From positions 139,218,508 through 139,282,507 of the forward strand of contig CM067374.1 in NCBI GenBank assembly GCA_034401795.1: 64,000 nt of DNA, given 5' to 3'. The notes under the pieces were generated by a model. It was not told where the DNA came from. It searched no databases and was given only the letters and a program-made list of their open reading frames with translations. Of the stretch, positions 49,701 to 61,700 are shown one piece after another. Source of the DNA: Chaetoderma sp. LZ-2023a. Taxonomy: Eukaryota > Mollusca > Caudofoveata > Chaetodermatida > Chaetodermatidae. The first letter of the stretch is position 1. Each line of letters starts with the position of its first letter. The position numbers were made by a program, and so were the translations under genes.

Positions 49701-52700
49701 AGCACGATGAATCACTCTGCCATGAGTTCTTACATGGCATTAAGCACGATGAACGACTCTGCCATGGGTTATTACACGTCATTAAGCACGATGAATCACT
49801 CTGCCATGGGTTCTTACACGACATTAAGCACGATGAACGAATCTGCCATGGGTTCTTACACGTCATTAAGCACGATGAACGACTCTGCCATGGGCTCTTA
49901 CATGGCATTAAGCACGATGAATCACTCTGCCATGGGTTCTTACACGGCATTAACCACGATAAACGACTCTGCCATGGGCTCTTACATGGCATTAAGCACG
50001 ATGAATCACTATGCCATGGGTTCTTACATGCCATTAAGCACGATGAACGACTCTGCCATGGGTTCTTACATGGCATTAAGCACGATGAACCACTCTGCCA
50101 TGGGTTCTTATATGGCATTAAGCGCGATGAACGACTCTGCCATGGGCTCTTACATGGCATTAAGCACGATGAATCACTCTGCCATGGGTTCTTACATGAC
50201 ATTAAGCACGATGAACGACTCTGCCATGGGTTCTTACACGTCATTAAGCACGATGAACGACTCTGCCATGGGCTCTTACATGGCATTAAGCACGATGAAT
50301 CACTCTGCCATGGGTTCTTACATGGCATTAAGCACGATGAACGACTCTGCCATGGGTTCTTACATGGCATTAAGCACGATTAACCACTCTGCCATGGGTT
50401 CTTATATGGCATTAAGCACGATGAACGACTCTACCATGGGCTCTTACATGGCATTAAGCACGATGAATCACTCTGCCATGGCTTCTTACATGGCATTAAG
50501 CACGATGAATCACTCTGCCATGGGTTCTTACATGGCATTAAGCACGATGAATCACTCTGCCATGGGTTCTTACACGGCATTAAGCACGATGAACGACTCT
50601 GCCATGGGTTCTTACACGTCATTAAGCACGATGAACGACTCTACCATGGGCTCTTACATGGCATTAAGCACGATGAATCACTCTGCCATGGGTTCTTACA
50701 CGGCATTAAGCACGATGAACGACTCTGCCATGGGCTCTTACACGGCATTAAGCACGATGAATCACTCTGCCATGGGTTCTTACATGGCATTAAGCACGAT
50801 GAACGACTCTGCCATGTGCTCTTATATGGAATTAAGCACGATGAACGACTCTGCCATGGGTTCTTACACAGCATTAAGCACGATGAATCACTCTGCCATG
50901 GGTTCTTACATGACATTAATCACGATGAACGACTCTGCCATGGGCTCTTACATGGCATCAAGCACGATGAATCACTCTGCCATGGGTTCTTACACGGCAT
51001 TAAACACGATAAACGACTCTGCCATGAGCTCTTACATGGCATTAAGCACGATGAATCACTCTGCCATGGTTTCTTACACGGCATTAAGCACGATGAACCA
51101 CTGCCATGGGTTCTTACATGGCATTAGGCACGATGAACCACTCTGCCATGGGTACTTACACAGCATTAAGCACCATGAATCACTCTGCCATGGGTTCTTA
51201 CACAGCAATAATCACGATGAACGACTCTGCCATGTGCTCTTACATGACATTAAGCACGATGAACGACTCTGCCATGGGTTCTTACACGTCATTAAGCACG
51301 ATGAACGACTCTGCCATGGGCTCTTACATGGCATTAAGCACGATGAATCACTCTGCCATGGGTTCTTACATGGCATTAAGCACGATGAACGACTCTGCCA
51401 TGGGCTCTTACATGGCATTACGCACGATGAATCACTCTGCCATGGGTTCTTACATGGCATTAAGCACGATGAACGACTCTGCCATGTGCTCTTATATGGA
51501 ATTAAGCACGATGAACGACTCTGCCATGGGTTCTTACACAGCATTAAGCACGATGAATCACTCTGCCATGGGTTCTTACATGACATTAATCACGATGAAC
51601 GACTCTGCCATGGGCTCTTACATGGCATCAAGCACGATGAATCACTCTGCCATGGGTTCTTACACGGCATTAAACACGATAAACGACTCTGCCATGGGCT
51701 CTTACATGGCATTAAGCACGATGAATCACTCTGCCATGGGTTCTTACATGGCATTAAGCACGATGAACCACTCTGCCATGGGTTCTTACATGGTATTAAC
51801 CACGATGAACGACTCTGTCATAGGCTCTTACATGATATTTAGCACGATGAACCACTCTGCCATGGGTTCTTACATGGCATTAAGCACGATGAACGACTCT
51901 GCCATGGGTTCTTATATGGCATTAAGCACGATGAACGACTCTGCCATGTGTTCCTGCATGGCATTAAGCACGATGAATCACTCTGTCATGGGTTCTTACA
52001 TAGCATTAAGCACGATGAACCACTCTGCCATGGGTACTTACACGGCATTAAGCACGATGAATCACTCTGCCATGGGTTCTTACACAGCAATAAGCACGAT
52101 GAACGACTCTGCCATGGGCTCTTACATGACATTAAGCATGATGAACGACTCTGCCATGGGTTCTTACATGGCATTAAGCACGATGAACGACTATGCCATG
52201 GGTTCTTACATGGCATTAAGCACGATGAATCACTGCCATGGGTTCTTACATGACATTACGCACGATGAATCACTCGGCCATGGGTTCTTACACGGCATTA
52301 AGCACGATGAACGACTCTGCCATGGGTTCTTACACGTCATTAAGCACGATGAACGACTCTGCCATGGGCTCTTACATAGCATTAAGCACGATGAATCACT
52401 CTGCCATGGGTTCTTACATGGCATTAAGCACGATGAACGACTCTGTCATGGGCTCTTACATGGCATTAAGCACGATGAATCACTCTGCCATGGGTTCTTA
52501 CATGGCATTAAGCACGATGAACGACTCTGCCATGGGTTCTTACATGGCATTAATCACGATGAACCACTGCCATGGGTTCTTACATGGCATTAAGCACGAT
52601 GAATCACTCTGCCATGAGTTCTTACATGGCATTAAGCACGATGAACGACTCTGCCATGGGTTATTACACGTCATTAAGCACGATGAATCACTCTGCCATG

Positions 52701-55700
52701 GGTTCTTACACGACATTAAGCACGATGAACGAATCTGCCATGGGTTCTTACACGTCATTAAGCACGATGAACGACTCTGCCATGGGCTCTTACATGGCAT
52801 TAAGCACGATGAATCACTCTGCCATGGGTTCCTACACGGCATTAACCACGATAAACGACTCTGCCATGGGCTCTTACATGGCATTAAGCACGATGAATCA
52901 CTATGCCATGGGTTCTTACATGGCATTAAGCACGATGAACGACTCTGCCATGGGTTCTTACATGGCATTAAGCACGATGAACCACTCTGCCATGGGTTCT
53001 TATATGGCATTAAGCGCGATGAACGACTCTGCCATGGGCTCTTACATGGCATTAAGCACGATGAATCACTCTGCCATGGCTTCTTACATGGCATTAAGCA
53101 CGATGAATCACTCTGCCATGGGTTCTTACATGGCATTAAGCACGATGAATCACTCTGCCATGGGTTCTTACACGGCATTAAGCAGGATGAACGACTCTGC
53201 CATGGGTTCTTTCACGTCATTAAGCACGATGAACGACTCTGCCATGGGCTCTTACATGGCATTAATCACGATGAATCACTCTGCCATGGGTTCTTACACG
53301 GCATTAAGCACGATGAACGACTCTGCCATGGGCTCTTACATGGCATTAAGCACGATGAATCACTCGCCATGGGTTCTTACATGGCATTAAGCACGATGAA
53401 CCACTCTGCCATGGGTACTTACACGGCATTAAGCACGATGAATCACTCTGCCATGGGTTCTTACACAGCAATAAGCACGATGAACGACTCTGCCATGGGC
53501 TCTTACATGACATTAAGCACGATGAACGACTCTGCCATGGGTTCTTATATGGCATTAAGCACGATGAACGACTCTTCCATGTGTTCCTGCATGGCATTAA
53601 GCACGATGAATCACTCTGTCATGGGTTCTTACATGGCATTAAGCACGATGAACCACTCTGCCATGGGTACTTACACGGCATTAAGCACGATGAATCACTC
53701 TGCCATGGGTTCTTACACAGCAATAAGCACGATGAACGACTCTGCCATGGGCTCTTACATGACATTAGCACGATGAACGACTCTGCCATGGGGTCTTACA
53801 TGGCATTAAGCACGATGAACGACTTTTTCCATGGGTTCTTACATGGTCTTAAGCACGATGAACCACTGCCATGGGTTCTTACATGGCATTAAGCACGATG
53901 AATCACTCTGCCATGAGTTCTTACATGACATTAAGCACGATGAACGACTCTGCCATGGGCTCTTACATGGCATTAAGCACGATGAATCACTCGCCATGGG
54001 TTCTTACATGGCATTAAGCACGATGAACCACTCTGCCATGGGTACTTACACGGCATTAAGCACGATGAATCACTCTGCCATGGGTTCTTACACAGCAATA
54101 AGCACGATGAACGACTCTGCCATGGGCTCTTACATGACATTAAGCACGATGAACGACTCTGCCATGGGTTCTTATATGGCATTAAGCACGATGAACGACT
54201 CTTCCATGTGTTCCTGCATGGCATTAAGCACGATGAATCACTCTGTCATGGGTTCTTACATGGCATTAAGCACGATGAACCACTCTGCCATGGGTACTTA
54301 CACGGCATTAAGCACGATGAATCACTCTGCCATGGGTTCTTACACAGCAATAAGCACGATGAACGACTCTGCCATGGGCTCTTACATGACATTAGCACGA
54401 TGAACGACTCTGCCATGGGGTCTTACATGGCATTAAGCACGATGAACGACTTTTTCCATGGGTTCTTACATGGTCTTAAGCACGATGAACCACTGCCATG
54501 GGTTCTTACATGGCATTAAGCACGATGAATCACTCTGCCATGAGTTCTTACATGACATTAAGCACGATGAACGACTCTGCCATGGGCTCTTACATGGCAT
54601 TAAGCACGATGAATCACTCTGCCATGGGTTCTTACACGGCATTAAACACGATAAACGACTCTGCCATTGGCTCTTACATGGCATTAAGCACGATGAATCA
54701 CTCTGCCATGGGTTCTTACACGGCATTAAACACGATAAACGACTCTGCCATGGGCTCTTACATGGCATTAAGCACGATGAATCACTCTGCCATGGGTTCT
54801 TACATGACATTAAGCACGATGAACGACTCTGCCATGGGTTCTTACATGGCATTAAACACGATGATCCACTCTGCCATGGGTTCTTACATGGCATTAAGCA
54901 CGATGAACGACTCTGTCATAGGCTCTTACATGATATTTAGCACGATGAACCACTCTGCCAGGGGTTCTTACATGGCATTAAGCACGATGAACGACTCTGC
55001 CATGTGTTCCTGCATGGCATTAAGCACGATGAATCACTCTGTCATGGGTTCTTACATAGCATTAAGCACGATGAACCACTCTGCCATGGGTACTTACACG
55101 GCATTAAGCACGATGAATCACTCTGCCATGGGTTCTTACACAGCAATAAGCACGATGAACGACTCTGCCATGGGCTCTTACATGACATTAGCACGATGAA
55201 CGACTCTGCCATGGGGTCTTACATGGCATTAAGCACGATGAACGACTTTTTCCATGGGTTCTTACATGGCATTAAGCACGATGAACCACTGCCATGGGTT
55301 CTTACATGGCATTAAGCACGATGAATCACTCTGCCATGAGTTCTTACACGGCATTAAGCACGATGAACGACTCTGCCGTGGGTTCTTACACGTCATTAAG
55401 CACGATGAACGACTCTGCCATGGGCTCTTACATGGCATTAAGCACGATGAATCACTCTGCCATGGGTTCTTACATGGCATTAAGCACGATGAACGACTCT
55501 GTCATGGGCTCTTACATGGCATTAAGCACGATGAATCACTCTGCCATCGGTTCTTACATGGCATTAAGCACGATGAACGACTCTGCCATTGGTTTTTACA
55601 TGGCATTAAGCACGATGAACCACTCTGCCATGGGTACTTACACGGCATTAAGCACGATGAATCACTCTGCCATGGGTTCTTACACAGCAATAAGCACGAT

Positions 55701-58700
55701 GAACGACTCTGCCATGGGCTCTTACATGACATTAAGCACGATGAACGACTCTGCCATGGGGTCTTACATGGCATTAAGCACGATGAACGACTCTGCCATG
55801 GGTTCTTACATGGCATTAAGCACGATGAACCACTGCCATGGGTTCTTACAAGGCATTAAGCACGATGAATCACTCTGCCATGAGTTCTTACACGGCATTA
55901 AGCACGATGAACGACACTGCCATGGGTTCTTACACGTCATTAAGCACGATGAACGACTCTGCCATGGGCTCTTACATGGCATTAAGCACGATGAATCACT
56001 CTGCCATGGTTTCTTACACGGCATTAAGCACGATGAACCACTGCCATGGGTTCTTACATGGCATTAAGCACGATGAATCACTCTGCCATGGGTTCTTACA
56101 CGGCATTAAGCACGATGAACGACTCTGCCATGGGTTCTTACACGGCATTAAGCACGATGAACGACTCTGGCATGGGATCTTACATGGCATTAAGCACGAT
56201 GAATCACTCTGCCATGGGTTCTTACACGGCATTAAGCACGATGAACGACTCTGCCATGGGCACTTACATGGCATTAAGCACGATGAATCACTCTGCCATG
56301 GGTTCTTACATGGCATTAAGCACGATGAACCACTCTGCCATGGGTACTTACACGGCATTAAGCACGATGAATCACTCTGCATGGGTTCTTACACAGCAAT
56401 AAGCACGATGAACGACTCTGCCATGGGCTCTTACATGACATTAAGCATGGTGAACGACTCTGCCATGGGTTCTTATATGGCATTAAGCACGATGAACGAC
56501 TCTGCCATGTGTTACTGCATGGCATTAAGCACGAGGAATCACTCTGTCATGGGTTCTTACATGGCATTAAGCACGATGAACGACTCTGCCATGTGCTCTT
56601 ATATGGAATTAAGCACGATGAACGACTCTGTCATGGGTTCTTACACGGCATTAAGCATGATGAACGACTCTGCCATGGGTTCTTACACGTCATTAAGCAC
56701 GAGGAACGACTCTGCCATGGGCTCTTACATGGCATTAAGCACGATGAATCACTCTGCCATGGGTTCTTACACGGCATTAAGCACGATGAACGACTCTGCC
56801 ATGGGCTCTTACATGGCATTAAGCACGATGAATCACTCTGCCATGGGTTCTTACATGGCATTAAGCACGATGAACCACTCTGCCATGGGTACTTACACGG
56901 CATTAAGCACGATGAATCACTCTGCCATGGGTTCTTACACAGCAATAAGCACGATGAACGACTCTGCCATGGGCTCTTACATGACATTAAGCACGATGAA
57001 CGACTCTGCCATGGGTTCTTATATGGCATTAAGCACGATGAACGACTCTGCCATGTGTTCCTGCATGGCATTAAGCACGAGGAATCACTCTGCCATGGGT
57101 TCTTACATGGCATTAAGCACGATGAACGACTCTGCCATGTGCTCTTATATGGAATTATGCACGATGAACGACTCTGCCATGGGTTCTTACACGGCATTAA
57201 GCACGATGAATCACTCTGCCATGGGTTCTTACATGACATTAAGCACGATGAACGACTCTGCCATGGGCTCTTACATGGCATTAAGCACGATGAATCACTC
57301 TGCCATGGGTTCTTACACGGCATTAAACACTATAAACGACTCTGTCATGGGCTCTTACATGGCATTAAGCACGATGAATCACTCTGCCATGGGTTCTTAC
57401 ATGACATTAAGCACGATGAACGACTCTGCCATGGGTTCTTACATGGCATTAAGCACGATGATCCACTCTGCCATGGGTTCTTACATAGCATTAAGCACGA
57501 TGAACGACTCTGTCATAGGCTCTTACATGATATTTAGCACGATGAACCACTCTGCCAGGGGTTCTTACATGGCATTAAGCACGATGAACGACTCTGCCAT
57601 GTGTTCCTGCATGGCATTAAGCACGATGAATCACTCTGTCATGGGTTCTTACATAGCATTAAGCACGATGAACCACTCTGCCATGGGTACTTACACGGCA
57701 TTAAGCACGATGAATCACTCTGCCATTGGTTCTTACACAGCAATAAGCACGATGAACAACTCTGCCATGGGCTCTTACATGACATTAAGCACGATGAACG
57801 ACTCTGCCATGGGTTCTTACATGGCATTAAGCACGATGAACGACTCTGCCGTGGGTTCTTACATGGCAATAAGCACGATGAACCACTGCCATGGGTTCTT
57901 ACATGGCATTAAGCACGATGAATCACTCTGCAATGGGTTCTTACACGGCATTAAGCACGATGAACGACTCTGCCATGGGTTATTACACGTCATTAAGCAC
58001 GATGAACGACTCTGCCATGGGCTCTTACATGGCATTAAGCACGATGAATCACTCTGCCATGGGTTCTTACATGGCATTAAGCACGATGAACGACTCTGTC
58101 ATGGGCTCTTACATGGCATTAAGCACGATGAATCACTCTGCCATGGGTTCTTACATGGCATTAAGCACGATGAACGACTCTGCCATGGGCTCTTATATGG
58201 AATTAATCACGATGAACGACTCTGCCATGGGTTCATACACGGCATTAAGCACGATGAATCACTCTGCCATGGGTTCTTACATGACATTAAGCACGATGAA
58301 CGACTCTGCCATGGGCTCTTACATGGCATTAAGCACCATGAATCACTCTGCCATGGGTTCTTACACGGCATTAAGCATAATGAACGACTCTGCCATTGGT
58401 TCTTACACGTCATTAAGCACGATGAACGACTCTGCCATGGGCTCTTACATGGCATTAAGCACGATGAATCACTCTGCCATGGGTTCTTACATGGCATTAA
58501 ACACGATAAACGACTCTGCCATGGGCTCTTACATGGCATTAAGCACGATGAATCACTCTGCCATGGGTTCTTACATGGCATTAAGCACGATGAACGACTC
58601 TGCCATGGGCTCTTATATGGAATTAATCACGATGAACGACTCTGCCATGGGTTCATACACGGCATTAAGCACGATGAATCACTCTGCCATGGGTTCTTAC

Positions 58701-61700
58701 ATGACATTAAGCACGATGAACGACTCTGCCATGGGCTCTTACATGGCATTAAGCACCATGAATCACTCTGCCATGGGTTCTTACACGGCATTAAGCATAA
58801 TGAACGACTCTGCCATTGGTTCTTACACGTCATTAAGCACGATGAACGACTCTGCCATGGGCTCTTACATGGCACTAAGCACGATGAATCACTCTGCCAT
58901 GGGTTCTTACATGGCATTAAACACGATAAACGACTCTGCCATGGGCTCTTACATGGCATTAAGCACGATGAATCACTCTGCCATGGGTTCTTACATGGCA
59001 TTAAGCACGATGAACGACTCTGCCATGGGTTCTTACATGGCATTAAGCACGATGAACCACTCTGCCATGGGTTCCTATATGGCATTAAGCACGATGAACG
59101 ACTCTGCCATGGGCTCTTACATGGCATTAAGCACGATGAATCACTCTGCCATGGGTTCTTACATGACATTAAGCACGATGAACGACTCTGCCATGGGCTC
59201 TTACATGGCATTAAGCACGATGAATCACTCTGCCATGGGTTCTTACACGGCATTAAACACGATAAACGACTCTGCCATGGGCTCTTACATGGCATTAAGC
59301 ACGATGAATCACTCTGCCATGGGTTCTTACATGACATTAAGCACGATGAACGACTCTGCCATGGGTTCTTACATGGCATTAAGCACGATGATCCACTCTG
59401 CCATGGGTTCTTACATGGCATTAAGCACGATGAACGACTCTGTCATAGGCTCTTACATGATATTTAGCACGGTGAACCACTCTGCCAGGGGTTCTTACAT
59501 GGCATTAAGCACGATGAACGACTCTGCCATGTGTTCCTGCATGGCATTAAGCACGATGAATCACTCTGTCATGGGTTCTTACATAGCATTAAGCACGATG
59601 AACCACTCTGCCATGGGTACTTACACGGCATTAAGCACGATGAATCACTCTGCCATTGGTTCTTACACAGCAATAAGCACGATGAACAACTCTGCCATGG
59701 GCTCTTACATGACATTAAGCACGATGAACGACTCTGCCATGGGTTCTTACATGGCATTAAGCACGATGAACGACTCTGCCGTGGGTTCTTACATGGCAAT
59801 AAGCACGATGAACCACTGCCATGGGTTCTTACATGGCATTAAGCACGATGAATCACTCTGCAATGGGTTCTTACACGGCATTAAGCACGATGAACGACTC
59901 TGCCATGGGTTATTACACGTCATTAAGCACGATGAACGACTCTGCCATGGGCTCTTACATGGCATTAAGCACGATGAATCACTCTGCCATGGGTTCTTAC
60001 ATGGCATTAAGCACGATGAACGACTCTGTCATGGGCTCTTACATGGCATTAAGCACGATGAATCACTCTGCCATGGGTTCTTACATGGCATTAAGCACGA
60101 TGAACGACTCTGCCATGGGCTCTTATATGGAATTAATCACGATGAACGACTCTGCCATGGGTTCATACACGGCATTAAGCACGATGAATCACTCTGCCAT
60201 GGGTTCTTACATGACATTAAGCACGATGAACGACTCTGCCATGGGCTCTTACATGGCATTAAGCACCATGAATCACTCTGCCATGGGTTCTTACACGGCA
60301 TTAAGCATAATGAACGACTCTGCCATTGGTTCTTACACGTCATTAAGCACGATGAACGACTCTGCCATGGGCTCTTACATGGCACTAAGCACGATGAATC
60401 ACTCTGCCATGGGTTCTTACATGGCATTAAACACGATAAACGACTCTGCCATGGGCTCTTACATGGCATTAAGCACGATGAATCACTCTGCCATGGGTTC
60501 TTACATGGCATTAAGCACGACGAACGACTCTGCCATGGGTTCTTACATGGCATTAAGCACGATGAACCACTCTGCCATGGGTTCCTATATGGCATTAAGC
60601 ACGATGAACGACTCTGCCATGGGCTCTTACATGGCATTAAGCACGATGAATCACTCTGCCATGGGTTCTTACACGCCATTAAGCACGATGAATCACTCTG
60701 CCATGGGTTCTTACATGGCAGTAAGCACGATGAATCACTCTGCCATGGGTTCTTACACGGCATTAAGCACGATGAACGACTCTGCCATGGGTTCTTACAC
60801 GTCATTAAGCACGATGAATCACTCTGCCATGGGTTCTTACACGGCATTAAGCACGATGAACGACTCTGCCATGGGCTCTTACATGGCATTAAGCACGATG
60901 AATCACTCTGCCATGGGTTCTTACATGGCATTAAGCACGATGAACGACTCTGCCATAGGCTCTTATATGGCATTAAGCACGATGAATCACTCTGCCATGG
61001 GTTCTTACATGACATTAAGCACGATGAACGACTCTGAGACAGAGCCGGTTAACCATTGGATTACTGCCATGTTCAGAGCACAAGATAGGCCTATTACAAT
61101 AACACTATTACATATATGTGAACTCCATATTATCGTTATATCATAATGTCATTAGATGAACTTATAGCCATATTGTCACATCATGCATAACATATTTTCT
61201 AATTTATAGGGCCCTATAGCTGCAGTGCCTTCCCCTTACAGAACGCGCCCTGGATGTCCCTCCTTCCATTCCTTCAAAGACCCGGAAACAGGTAACGCGT
61301 CTTGATATTGTCGCTTCCATAAGGTATTGTCCATAAAATTTATCCTTGTCACTATTCGCCAATCATTACAATGAACCTCTCCAGAGTATCCATCCATCAT
61401 CTGACCTCATATGACATCATTATCAGCTCAGCGCGTGTATGATGACGGCACAATCATTACGTCACAAAGGGTTCCATATAGACCGTCATCAAATATCAAA
61501 GAGTCCGTTATTATTATTATTAAATTATGTCATTGTAATTCTTTGCTATTTAATGAACATTCTGTTGAATATTTTGAAACTAATTTGACTGGGCGCTGTT
61601 ACTGCCTTAGGCAGCGACAGTACCCAGTCAAATTAGTTTCAAAATATTCAACAGCTTACCTGTGTAGTTATTTGGAAATTGATAGTCAGCGTGTTCAGAG

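Noticed and set aside
34568..61146. Giant plus-strand ORFs (up to 1,209 codons) and minus-strand ORFs (up to 405 codons) in the 42-bp array
   Set aside because: They follow from a unit length divisible by three and no stop in the unit. Three frames are open at once, frames end wherever a unit has an indel, and the array lies within an intron of a well-supported gene.
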